Of a DNA stretch of 15,211 nt, positions 1 to 6,752 are shown piece after piece. The position numbers were made by a program, and so were the translations under genes. The stretch lies in NCBI GenBank assembly GCA_934271245.1, contig CAKQQY010000036.1:1-15211 (forward strand), given 5' to 3'. A model generated the notes under the pieces. That model did not search any database, was not told the origin of the DNA, and was given only the letters and a program-made list of their open reading frames with translations. The stretch comes from an uncultured Clostridia bacterium. GTDB taxonomy: Bacteria > Bacillota > Clostridia > Christensenellales > Borkfalkiaceae. The stretch's first letter is position 1, and each line of letters starts with the position of its first letter.

Positions 1-18
1 AACTTTACTTTTTATAGT

Positions 19-783
19 TTATATTTTTTCGACTTCTTCGCCTTTTAGAAAATCAGGAATTTCTTCGTTTTCAATATCCGGAAGTTCAAAATCGTCGGAA
101 GCGCCCGAAATCTCCTTTTTATTATCGGCAACGGGTACATCTCCGTTTTCTTCTGTTGTAGCCGTTACGGCGGTTTCTTCTTCGGAAATCTCGCCTTCGG
201 AGTCGGAATAAACGTCTTTTCTGTACAAGTAATCGTCGTTAGAAGATTCTCCATGAATAAGACTTATTTTATTGATAAGTTCTTCGTAATCGGGAAGTTC
301 GTCAAGAGAAGAAATTTGAAAACGTTTTAAGAATTTATCAGTTGTTCCAAACAAAACCGGTCGTCCAACAGCGTCTTTACGACCTACCGGTTCAATAATA
401 CCCAGTTCCAAAAGTTTTTGCACGGCGTATTCGCTGTTGCCTCTTATTTCTTCAAGATCGATTCTTGTAACAGGTTGTTTATAGGCAATGATTGCGGCAA
501 CCTCAAGCATGCTCTTCGTTAGTTCACGCTCTTTTATGGGGTTTAATACGGACGATACGTCTTCCGCATAAACAGGATTAGAACAAAACTGAAGTTTATT
601 ATTAAAAATAAGAAGCTGGATTCCGCTATTTCCCGAATATTTTTCCTGTAAATTTTTAGCGCAATCTTTAACATCTTTGTCGGTAACGCCGAGTTTTTCC
701 GAGATGTCGGAAATCGCAACCTGCGTACCCGAAACAAATAAAATAGATTCAATTATATTCGTCAATTTCTCCGAGTTCTTCAT
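19..783 (-). CDS. scpB: Segregation and condensation protein ScpB
   Basis: This is the winged-helix (kite) subunit of the Smc-ScpA-ScpB condensin; a ScpB dimer binds ScpA and supports chromosome compaction and origin segregation. The 254-residue product shows the expected two winged-helix domains (about 1-80 and 85-165). Family signatures are IESILFVSG (11-19), EVAAIIAYKQPVTRIDLEEIRG-like sequence (94-115) and VGRPVLFGTTDKFL (139-152). The start is ATG with an AAGGGA ribosome binding site about 8 nt upstream. The first 35 nt overlap the end of scpA, so the two are probably translated as a pair. After residue 185 there is a long acidic, low-complexity tail, which makes the protein longer than the roughly 200-residue Bacillus form; its role is unknown. 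Identification is firm. Confidence 0.96.
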   Translation of the reverse strand: MKNSEKLTNIIESILFVSGTQVAISDISEKLGVTDKDVKDCAKNLQEKYSGNSGIQLLIFNNKLQFCSNPVYAEDVSSVLNPIKERELTKSMLEVAAIIAYKQPVTRIDLEEIRGNSEYAVQKLLELGIIEPVGRKDAVGRPVLFGTTDKFLKRFQISSLDELPDYEELINKISLIHGESSNDDYLYRKDVYSDSEGEISEEETAVTATTEENGDVPVADNKKEISGASDDFELPDIENEEIPDFLKGEEVEKI

Positions 784-1519
784 TTCTGTCTTCCCTTAAA
801 TTAAGCGTTATATCATCAAATACTCCGTTTTGTTCAACGGTAATATATTGTAACTTAAGCAATTCCAACATTGCCTGAAAAGTTGTAATAAGTTCGGTTC
901 TTGTATAATAATGCGAGAAAATTTCAAAAAAACTTACCGACTTTTTTTCCAGCAAAACTTCTCTGATTCTGTCAACCTGTTCTTTTACGGTGAAAACTTC
1001 TTTAGGGATTTCTTTAAGCGCGGTTTCCTGCCTTTTTTTATCGTCGACGCGCATAAGGAACTGCGAAAAGACTTTAATTAAACCGTCAAGGGTAAAATCT
1101 TTATAAACAAACTTAACGTCGCCTACGGACTTATCCGGCTCCTTGTAAAAACGGTCTACGTTCTCGTAAGTCTTTAGTTTTTCACTGGCTTCCTTAAACA
1201 GTTTGTATTCTTCTACTTGTCTGAAGAACGCTTGTTGCGGGTCTTCTTCCCCGTTATCTTCTTCCTCTAATTTAGGCAGGATAGATTTTGACTTAATCTC
1301 GATAAGCGTTGCCGCCATGCTTAAATACTCGCTTGCCTTATCTACGTCGAGATTCGAAACCCCGTTCATATACTCCAGGAATTGCTCGGTAACTTCGGAA
1401 ACAAAAATATCTTTTATTTCGATCTTCGCTTCTTTTATAAGGTGAAGCAACAAGTCAAGCGGGCCTTCGAAGTTTTCCAATTTAGTTGAATAATCTACAA
1501 CCGATTCAAATTCAGCCAT
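749..1519 (-). CDS. scpA: Segregation and condensation protein ScpA (kleisin)
   Basis: ScpA is the kleisin that bridges the Smc heads and recruits ScpB in the bacterial condensin complex. The 256-residue product has the N-terminal family signature FEGPLDLLLHLI (17-28) and the conserved helix AATLIEIKSKSILP (69-82). An acidic linker follows, and a C-terminal winged helix spans about 200-245. I chose the ATG at 1519 (MAEFES) over a TTG 18 nt upstream: it gives the usual N-terminus and overlaps the upstream protease stop codon by one base (TAATG), which suggests coupled translation. A G-rich stretch about 10 nt upstream may act as ribosome binding site. Its 3' end overlaps scpB by 35 nt, so scpA and scpB follow the protease gene in one unit. 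Confidence 0.96.
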   Translation of the reverse strand: MAEFESVVDYSTKLENFEGPLDLLLHLIKEAKIEIKDIFVSEVTEQFLEYMNGVSNLDVDKASEYLSMAATLIEIKSKSILPKLEEEDNGEEDPQQAFFRQVEEYKLFKEASEKLKTYENVDRFYKEPDKSVGDVKFVYKDFTLDGLIKVFSQFLMRVDDKKRQETALKEIPKEVFTVKEQVDRIREVLLEKKSVSFFEIFSHYYTRTELITTFQAMLELLKLQYITVEQNGVFDDITLNLREDRNEELGEIDEYN

Positions 1520-2199
1520 TAAAAGAATAACCCCCAAAACGCGGTAATCGGAATAGAAATTATATTAATAATAGGCGTCATAACAAGCCCTAATATATCC
1601 AACTGCCAAATACCGGTGATATCCGAAATAATACTTAACGCAAAGAGTCCGTATAATACGTACGTGCCGTAATTTCTCAAAAAATAATATACTTTACCAC
1701 GTTTCTTTGCCAGACTGTCCACAACTCTGAAACCGTCTAACGGATAAAGCGGCAAAAAATTAAACACGGCAAAAGACAAACTCATTGAAATCATATATGA
1801 AAGCGAAATTTTCAATACGTCGTCGAAATAAAGCAAATCGGGAACGTACATCCATGCTAAACGGCTGAGCGGATAGATAACGAACGCCATAAGGTAATTC
1901 ATCAAAACTCCTGCTATGGCAACCGTAAAACAGCCCCATTTATAATTCTTATAATTCTGGGGATTTACAGGAACGGGCTTTGCCCACCCGAAATGCAGGA
2001 ACACAAAACAAACTAACCCTATCGGGTCAAAATGCACAATAGGATTAAGCGTATATCTCCCGTACAATTTCGGAGTCACGTCTCCGTTTTTGACCGCGGC
2101 AAACGCGTGAGCAAATTCGTGAAAACTTAATACCACCGTTAACGCGATGAAAATCGATATATAATCAATACCTTTAAAAATTATTTCGTCAATATTCAT
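1519..2199 (-). CDS. Site-2 protease family membrane metalloprotease (peptidase M50)
   Basis: This is an integral-membrane zinc protease of the M50 family (YwhC/COG1994 type), predicted to cleave substrates within the membrane; its substrate is unknown. The 226-residue product has the zinc-binding HEFAH motif (27-31) in the first membrane segment, the conserved AGVLMN segment (96-101) and NFLPLYPLDG (147-156) with the third metal ligand Asp-155. Several hydrophobic segments span the remainder. It lacks the CBS domain of SpoIVFB, so I do not call it that sporulation protease. The ATG at 2199 gives a standard N-terminus; a TTG at 2238 would add 13 hydrophobic residues and lies in the upstream terminator tail. 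No clear ribosome binding site precedes the ATG. The stop codon overlaps the scpA start. M50 genes next to scpAB are frequent in Clostridia. Confidence 0.9.
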   Translation of the reverse strand: MNIDEIIFKGIDYISIFIALTVVLSFHEFAHAFAAVKNGDVTPKLYGRYTLNPIVHFDPIGLVCFVFLHFGWAKPVPVNPQNYKNYKWGCFTVAIAGVLMNYLMAFVIYPLSRLAWMYVPDLLYFDDVLKISLSYMISMSLSFAVFNFLPLYPLDGFRVVDSLAKKRGKVYYFLRNYGTYVLYGLFALSIISDITGIWQLDILGLVMTPIINIISIPITAFWGLFF

Positions 2200-2203
2200 A
2201 AAC

Positions 2204-2238
2204 AGTATAAGTATATAATAAATTAAAAAAAAACGCAA
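2204..2238 (-). promoter_or_regulatory. Candidate vegetative promoter for the M50-scpA-scpB unit
   Basis: On the minus strand TTGCGT (2238-2233) is followed after exactly 17 nt by TATACT (2215-2210), with a second TATACT directly after it (2209-2204). The -10 matches 5 of 6 consensus bases, the -35 only 3 of 6. It lies just past the dacF terminator, where a new promoter is needed. The predicted transcript would start only about 4 nt before the ATG, close to leaderless, which fits the lack of a ribosome binding site but also weakens the call. Confidence 0.35.
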
Positions 2239-2270
2239 GAAAAAGACGCTTAATTAAAGTTTTAAGCGTC
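2237..2270 (-). terminator. Rho-independent terminator after dacF
   Basis: A perfect 9-bp stem, GACGCTTAA (2270-2262) with TTAAGCGTC (2253-2245), encloses an 8-nt loop and is followed on the minus strand by TTTTTCTT. It begins 25 nt after the dacF stop codon. An A-rich stretch on the other side also lets it resemble a terminator on the plus strand, but no plus-strand gene is present. It separates dacF from the M50-scpAB unit. Confidence 0.8.
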
Positions 2271-2295
2271 AATTTTTATATTAATCATATTAAGT

Positions 2296-3477
2296 TTAAC
2301 CGCACAACGACCAGTTAGAAATAACGTTTCTCACGGAATCGAAATAGGTTGCCTTTTCAATAGTTTCGTTTGCAACGACAGGAATTTCAGCAATTTGAAC
2401 TCCGTTTTCGTATACGTTAATCATTCCAACCGTTTCTCCTTCGTTTATAGGCGCTTTAACGGAAGCGTTCGGAATAAAATCGATTTCTAAATTTCTTTTT
2501 TTATTCTTTTCGGAAAAAACGCTGAACGTTTTTAACGGTTTTACTTCCAAATAATCTTTTCTTCCGTTTTCCACTTTAACGGGTATATCAAGCAAAACGT
2601 CTTTACTTATCACAGTTTTTGTTTGATAATTCGCAAATCCGTAATTAAACATTTCGGAAACTTCGTTAAATCTCGTTTTGCTGTCGGGCGCCGATATTAC
2701 GACGCTTATAAAACGCGTTCCGTTTCTTTCGGCAGACGCGCATAAACAATGTCCCGCTTCACCGGTAAAACCTGTTTTACCGCAATCACATCCTTTATAA
2801 AATCTTACAAGTTTATTAGTGTTGGAAATTTCCGTTACTCTGTCTTTCGGGTGCTTTATTTCGCTCATCCAAATCGTAGAAAATTTGAAGTAATCCTGAT
2901 GCTTAATCAGTTCGGAAAACATCTCCGCAACGTCTTTTGCGCAAGAATACTGCCCTGCTTTCGGAAGTCCTGTACAATTTACGAATAACGTGTTATCCAT
3001 TTTTAATTCTTTTGCCTTTTCGTTCATTCTGCAAACAAAAGCATCTTCGGCACCGCAAATTTTCTCAGCCATTGCGACGCAAGAATCGTTTGCAGAAGCA
3101 ATTGTAATACTTTTTAACAATTCTTCCACTTTATATACGCCGTTTGTTTCCAGAAAAACCTGAGAACCGCCCATACCGCTCGCATTTTCGCTAACAACAA
3201 CGTCGTCAGAAAGAGATAAATTGCCATTATCTATTTCTTCAAAACTTAATAGCAACGTCATAATTTTGCACATACTTGCAATGGGAAGTTTCTCCGTTTC
3301 ATTCTTGGAAAAAATGCACGTTTTGCTTTCCGAGTCGATACAATACGCCGCTTTACTCGCAAAATTTGTATCGGCCATCGTTTCGGCAAAACCCATACCT
3401 GTGGAAACCTTAAACAGGCATCCGAATAAAACCATAAACGATAATAATAAATAAATAATTGAATAATTCTTTTTCAT
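2296..3477 (-). CDS. dacF: Serine-type D-Ala-D-Ala carboxypeptidase (DacF-like, PBP5 family)
   Basis: This low-molecular-weight penicillin-binding protein removes the terminal D-alanine from peptidoglycan stem peptides. DacF homologues act in the forespore and lower cortex cross-linking. The 393-residue product has a signal peptide (about 1-35) and all three catalytic motifs: SMCK (Ser-68, Lys-71), SAN (128-130) and KTG (234-236). A beta-rich PBP5 C-terminal domain follows, then a possible amphipathic membrane-anchor helix. I chose the ATG at 3477 (MKKNYS) over one at 3510 because GGAGGG lies 5 nt upstream. The mature protein carries about 13 cysteines, including a CDC directly before KTG, which is high for an exported enzyme. 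Terminators lie on both sides, so it is probably monocistronic. It occupies the place where spo0A normally follows spoIVB. The carboxypeptidase role is firm; DacF rather than DacB or another paralogue is inferred from context. Confidence 0.9.
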   Translation of the reverse strand: MKKNYSIIYLLLSFMVLFGCLFKVSTGMGFAETMADTNFASKAAYCIDSESKTCIFSKNETEKLPIASMCKIMTLLLSFEEIDNGNLSLSDDVVVSENASGMGGSQVFLETNGVYKVEELLKSITIASANDSCVAMAEKICGAEDAFVCRMNEKAKELKMDNTLFVNCTGLPKAGQYSCAKDVAEMFSELIKHQDYFKFSTIWMSEIKHPKDRVTEISNTNKLVRFYKGCDCGKTGFTGEAGHCLCASAERNGTRFISVVISAPDSKTRFNEVSEMFNYGFANYQTKTVISKDVLLDIPVKVENGRKDYLEVKPLKTFSVFSEKNKKRNLEIDFIPNASVKAPINEGETVGMINVYENGVQIAEIPVVANETIEKATYFDSVRNVISNWSLCG

Positions 3478-3488
3478 AAAATCCCTCC
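3478..3488 (-). promoter_or_regulatory. Strong ribosome binding site that fixes the dacF start
   Basis: GGAGGG (3488-3483) sits 5 nt before the ATG at 3477. It selects this start over the in-frame ATG at 3510, which lacks a comparable site. It is among the best ribosome binding sites in the window. Confidence 0.8.
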
Positions 3489-3498
3489 GGCACAAAAA

Positions 3499-3527
3499 CA
3501 GTATCTGCATGAAACAAAAAAATATAC
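3499..3527 (-). promoter_or_regulatory. Candidate forespore (sigma-F-like) promoter for dacF
   Basis: On the minus strand GTATA (3527-3523) fits the sigma-F -35 pattern GYATA. After 14 nt comes GCAGATACTG (3508-3499), which fits the -10 pattern GGnnAnAHTR at all but one defined base. DacF is a forespore product in Bacillus, so the assignment makes biological sense. The -35 lies inside the spoIVB terminator stem. The spacer is about 1 nt short and the match is by eye only. Confidence 0.35.
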
Positions 3528-3550
3528 ATTATGCCAGACATAATGTATAT
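3516..3550 (-). terminator. Rho-independent terminator after spoIVB
   Basis: A perfect 12-bp inverted repeat (3550-3539 with 3533-3522) encloses the 5-nt loop TCTGG and is followed on the minus strand by a run of six T (3521-3516). It begins 19 nt after the spoIVB stop codon. The stem is AT-rich, so termination may be incomplete, but length and position are typical. It separates spoIVB from dacF. Confidence 0.8.
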
Positions 3551-3569
3551 CAATTTTAATAGTAAACAT

Positions 3570-4550
3570 TTAGTTGTTTAACATATTTGACAATGAGATA
3601 CCGAAGCCGCGTGACGGATCGTTTAAGAATACGTGCGTTACCGCCCCGACAATCTTACCGTCCTGAACTATAGGGCTTCCGCTCATACCCTGAACTATTC
3701 CGCCGGTGGACGCAAGCAATTCTTTATCCGTAATTTTTATCACAAGATTTTTGTTTGAATTTTTATAATTATCCGCTTTGATAATGGAAATAGTATATTC
3801 CCTCGGCGAAAACCCTTCTATCGTAGCATAAATCGTTGCGTTACCGATTTTCGGGATTCCCACTTCGATTTTTTTTAGTTTTTCCGTTTCAATTCCCGTG
3901 TTTACCCCGAATACTCCGTTATAATCGTTTTTTTCTATTTCGCCTAATTTATCGGATTTAAGGATTACACCCCTTAACTCCCCGGGAACACCGCGCTCTC
4001 CTTTAATATACCCCGTGATATTACAGGAAAAAATTTCGCCCTTATAAACGTCTATTATACTGCCGTTTTCGTTTGTTATAGGATGTCCGAGCGAAGCAAA
4101 GCCGTTATTATCTATATAAGTAATAGTTCCGATTCCGTTTAGTTCGTCTTTAATAAAAACACCGATACGGTATTTCCCGTTTACGTCTTTTACAGGCGTA
4201 ACGTCTTTTAATATCGTTTCTTCGTCGCGTTTTAATACAACGGTTTTTCTTTTTCCGTCGGTAAACGCCTTTTCAACGTCAAACGCCGTGTTAACTTCGT
4301 TTTCATCGATGTTATAAATCACATCGCCGGCAAGGATTCCAGCGATTTTTGCAGGAGATATTAACCCTTCCGTCGTCAAAACGTCCGTTAAACCTATAAC
4401 GTTCGCACCCCTTGTTATAACCGAAAACCCTGCGCTCATACCGCCCAAATACACATAATTACCGGCGGCAAAAACGTTGATCGCCCCCAAAGACGAAACG
4501 GTCGATATTAAAATCAACGCGATTATCGTAAATAATTTTCTCATTCTCAT
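3570..4550 (-). CDS. spoIVB: SpoIVB serine peptidase (S55 family)
   Basis: SpoIVB is made in the forespore, secreted into the intermembrane space and cleaves SpoIVFA, which frees SpoIVFB to activate sigma-K in the mother cell. The 326-residue product has an N-terminal membrane or signal segment (about 5-28), a PDZ domain (about 35-120) and the S55 peptidase domain (about 125-320). Likely catalytic residues are His-156 in LGHPIT, Asp-275 in KITD and Ser-290 in QGMSGSP; the conserved AVTHVF motif (303-308) follows. It is about 100 residues shorter than the Bacillus protein, chiefly because the stretch between membrane anchor and PDZ is nearly absent. The start is ATG at 4550, with another ATG two codons in; neither has a good ribosome binding site, and a hairpin abuts the first. 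Terminators flank the gene, so it is probably transcribed alone. spo0A, its usual downstream neighbour, is missing. Confidence 0.95.
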   Translation of the reverse strand: MRMRKLFTIIALILISTVSSLGAINVFAAGNYVYLGGMSAGFSVITRGANVIGLTDVLTTEGLISPAKIAGILAGDVIYNIDENEVNTAFDVEKAFTDGKRKTVVLKRDEETILKDVTPVKDVNGKYRIGVFIKDELNGIGTITYIDNNGFASLGHPITNENGSIIDVYKGEIFSCNITGYIKGERGVPGELRGVILKSDKLGEIEKNDYNGVFGVNTGIETEKLKKIEVGIPKIGNATIYATIEGFSPREYTISIIKADNYKNSNKNLVIKITDKELLASTGGIVQGMSGSPIVQDGKIVGAVTHVFLNDPSRGFGISLSNMLNN

Positions 4551-4567
4551 ACGCTTATTTTAAGCGT
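4551..4567 (-). promoter_or_regulatory. Hairpin directly before the spoIVB start codon
   Basis: ACGCTTA (4567-4561), loop AAA, TAAGCGT (4557-4551) forms a perfect 7-bp hairpin whose last base is adjacent to the ATG at 4550. There is no run of T afterwards, so it is not a terminator. It fills the space where a ribosome binding site would be. A translational role is an inference. Confidence 0.4.
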
Positions 4568-4576
4568 TAAGAAAAT

Positions 4577-4605
4577 AATTATGTAAAAGAACCCGAATCT
4601 AATTC
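4577..4605 (-). promoter_or_regulatory. Candidate forespore (sigma-G-like) promoter for spoIVB
   Basis: GAATT (4605-4601), a 17-nt spacer and CATAATT (4583-4577) resemble the sigma-G pattern GHATR...CATnnTA with one mismatch in each box. SpoIVB is sigma-G dependent in Bacillus, and the preceding terminator makes a separate promoter likely. AT-rich sequence makes chance matches easy, so confidence is low. Confidence 0.25.
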
Positions 4606-4611
4606 GAGTTC
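4585..4611 (-). terminator. Terminator overlapping the recN stop codon
   Basis: A 10-bp stem, GAACTCGAAT (4611-4602) with ATTCGGGTTC (4598-4589), contains one G-U pair. It encloses a 3-nt loop that is exactly the recN stop codon TAG, and TTTT (4588-4585) follows. The left arm therefore encodes the last residues of RecN. The T run is short, so termination may be partial. Confidence 0.65.
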
Positions 4612-6311
4612 TTTAACGATTTTTTATATTCGTTTGATTTTCTTATCAACTCCATAGCGTGATTCTTTGCAAAATCATTGTCTTTCTCCCCGCCCACAAG
4701 CCTTACAATCTCGTTTACAATTTCATCGCCTTTTAATTCGTTTACCTTCGTAAGAGTTTTACCGTCTTTCACGTTTTTCTCTATAAGTAAATTATTATCT
4801 GCCATCGAAGAAATCTGCGGAAGATGCGTGATTGCTATAATTTGAGTCGTTAATGCAATTTTTGCAAATTTTTCGGCAACGATTCTCGCCGTATTACCGC
4901 TGATACCTGCGTCGATCTCGTCAAAAACAAAGGTTGAAAGATTATTGTATCTGGCAGTTTGCGCTTTAATCGCAAGCATAAATCTGCTCATTTCACCACC
5001 GCTGATTACTGACGAAAGCGGTTTTAACGGTTCGCCTGTGTTTGCCGAAAACAAAAATTCTATCGAATCAAACCCGTTTGCGGATATAAATTTGCAATCG
5101 TTAAAATACGGCTGTTCGTTAAATCGAATATCGAATTGCGCCGTTAAAAAACCAAGTTCTTTTAATTCCGCTAATACGTTTTTAATAAACCCGACAGCCG
5201 TTTTTCTTCGCTTATCGGACAATTCGATATACTCGTTATATACAGTTTTTTTCAACGCATTTTTTTTGTCCAACAATTGTTCTGCCAGAACATCAAAATT
5301 TTCCAACTTTTTCTTTTCTTCTATTGCGCCCAAAAGGTAGTCGTTTATATCTGAAACGCTTTCGCCGTATTTGCGTTTAAGACTTTTTATAACGTCTAAC
5401 CGTTGTTCTATTTCATCAATATTTAATTCTTCGTCTTCAACGCCTTCAGCCAGATTTTCTGCAACGGAGGCAACGTCTTCAAGTTCGGCATACGCGCTTT
5501 CAAGACGGCTACATAGCGCGTCATACTCTTCCGATATAGAACTTATCGATGAAAGAGATTTAGTCGCATTCCCCAAAATATCCGAAATACCGCCTTCGTC
5601 GTAAAAAGACGACTTTACGGAATTTAATGCCGTCAGAATTTTTTCTACGTTAAAAATACGTTGTTTTCTCTCCAGCAATTCCGCTTCTTCGTTTTCTTTA
5701 AGATTTGCATTCTCTATTTCTTTTATTTGATAATTGAGAACGTCTAATCGAATTGCGCGAGCGCTTTCGTCTCCGCCCAGTTTATCAAGTTCGGAATCGA
5801 TTGTTTTTAATTGTTCGTAATTCGACTTTAACTCTTCTTTAACCGACGAAATTGCGTTTCCGCACATTTTATCCAGTAATTCCAGTTGGTTGGCAGAAGA
5901 TAATAAATAAAAATGTTCGCTTTGACCGTGTACGTCGACAAGTTTAGAAGTAAACCTTTTAAGCATTCCGACGGTAGCGCTGTTTCCGTTTATTTTTATC
6001 GAAGATTTGCCTTCCCTGTTAAACTTTCGCGAAAGAATAAGCACGTCGTCTTTATCCATATCCATCTCTTCAAACACCGATTCGATATCGGCGTTATCAG
6101 ACACGTCAAACTCGGCGGAAACAAAACATTCGTCTTCTCCGTTACGAATAAAGTTTTTATCCGCTTTTGCACCCAAAACGAAATTTAACGAGTCGATTAT
6201 TACCGATTTACCCGAACCCGTTTCGCCTGATAATACGTTTAACCCGTCGGTAAAGTCTATTTCAGCCGAGTCTATTAACGCGACGTTTTTTATTATAAGT
6301 TTACTTAACAT
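4599..6311 (-). CDS. recN: DNA repair protein RecN (SMC-like ATPase)
   Basis: RecN is a cohesin-like ATPase that gathers broken DNA ends for recombination repair. The 570-residue product is of normal length. It has Walker A GETGSGKS (29-36), two long central coiled-coil arms (about 155-235 and 250-370) and the ABC signature SGGEMSR (437-443). Walker B is FVFDEID (461-467), followed by THLPQI (495-500) with the switch histidine. The ATG overlaps the argR stop by one base (TGATG), so the genes are probably translationally coupled. The argR-recN pair is conserved in Bacillota. The stop codon lies in the loop of a terminator hairpin. Confidence 0.97.
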   Translation of the reverse strand: MLSKLIIKNVALIDSAEIDFTDGLNVLSGETGSGKSVIIDSLNFVLGAKADKNFIRNGEDECFVSAEFDVSDNADIESVFEEMDMDKDDVLILSRKFNREGKSSIKINGNSATVGMLKRFTSKLVDVHGQSEHFYLLSSANQLELLDKMCGNAISSVKEELKSNYEQLKTIDSELDKLGGDESARAIRLDVLNYQIKEIENANLKENEEAELLERKQRIFNVEKILTALNSVKSSFYDEGGISDILGNATKSLSSISSISEEYDALCSRLESAYAELEDVASVAENLAEGVEDEELNIDEIEQRLDVIKSLKRKYGESVSDINDYLLGAIEEKKKLENFDVLAEQLLDKKNALKKTVYNEYIELSDKRRKTAVGFIKNVLAELKELGFLTAQFDIRFNEQPYFNDCKFISANGFDSIEFLFSANTGEPLKPLSSVISGGEMSRFMLAIKAQTARYNNLSTFVFDEIDAGISGNTARIVAEKFAKIALTTQIIAITHLPQISSMADNNLLIEKNVKDGKTLTKVNELKGDEIVNEIVRLVGGEKDNDFAKNHAMELIRKSNEYKKSLKNSN

Positions 6312-6751
6312 CAGATATTCCTTAACGTTTTTATTACGAGATCTGCATCGGAGTCTTTTTTTGTTATTATTAAAAGCGTATCGTCCCCTGCAATTGTTCC
6401 CAAGACCTGCGGAAAAAACATCGAATCTATTGCCGCACCGACACTGTTAGCATTGCCTTCAAGCGTTTTTATAACGATAAGATTATTTGCCGCTGTAATC
6501 GATATAACGGCGTGTTTATACATATTTACGTATTTTGCAGGCATTTCTCTCGCAGTAAATTTTACGAAACGATTTTTCTTGGAAAATCCCGTGCTTTTTA
6601 CAATTCCCAAATCTTTTATGTCGCGCGAAACGGTTGCCTGAGAAACGTTATATCCTTTTTGATTAAGTTTTTCGGTTAGTTCTTCCTGCGTTTCTATTTC
6701 GAATTCGTTTATTAAAGACAGAATGTCTTCCATTCTTTTTTTCTTGCTCAT
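6311..6751 (-). CDS. argR: Arginine repressor ArgR/AhrC
   Basis: ArgR is a hexameric, arginine-responsive regulator that represses arginine synthesis and, as AhrC in Bacillus, also activates arginine breakdown. The 146-residue product has an N-terminal winged helix-turn-helix with the recognition segment SQATVSRDIKDLG (37-49). Its C-terminal oligomerisation and arginine-binding domain includes GNANSVGAAID (99-109) and GTIAGDD (118-124). The ATG starts one base after the nadK stop codon; a G-rich segment with AGG inside the nadK end can serve as ribosome binding site. It lies between nadK and recN, as in many Clostridia, and is expected to be cotranscribed with both. Confidence 0.97.
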   Translation of the reverse strand: MSKKKRMEDILSLINEFEIETQEELTEKLNQKGYNVSQATVSRDIKDLGIVKSTGFSKKNRFVKFTAREMPAKYVNMYKHAVISITAANNLIVIKTLEGNANSVGAAIDSMFFPQVLGTIAGDDTLLIITKKDSDADLVIKTLRNI

Positions 6752-6752
6752 A

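Noticed and set aside
1519..2199. Calling the M50 protease SpoIVFB
   Set aside because: It lacks the C-terminal CBS domain, there is no spoIVFA next to it, and M50 genes beside scpAB are a distinct common family in Clostridia.
3418..3429. Lipobox-like LFGC in the DacF signal peptide
   Set aside because: Phe at -2 does not fit the usual lipobox, and DacF-type enzymes are normally cleaved by signal peptidase I; a lipoprotein cannot be fully excluded.
6007..6450. Plus-strand open frame of 147 codons opposite recN and argR
   Set aside because: It lies opposite two strongly supported genes, has no ribosome binding site and its translation is low-complexity serine-rich, typical of an antisense shadow.
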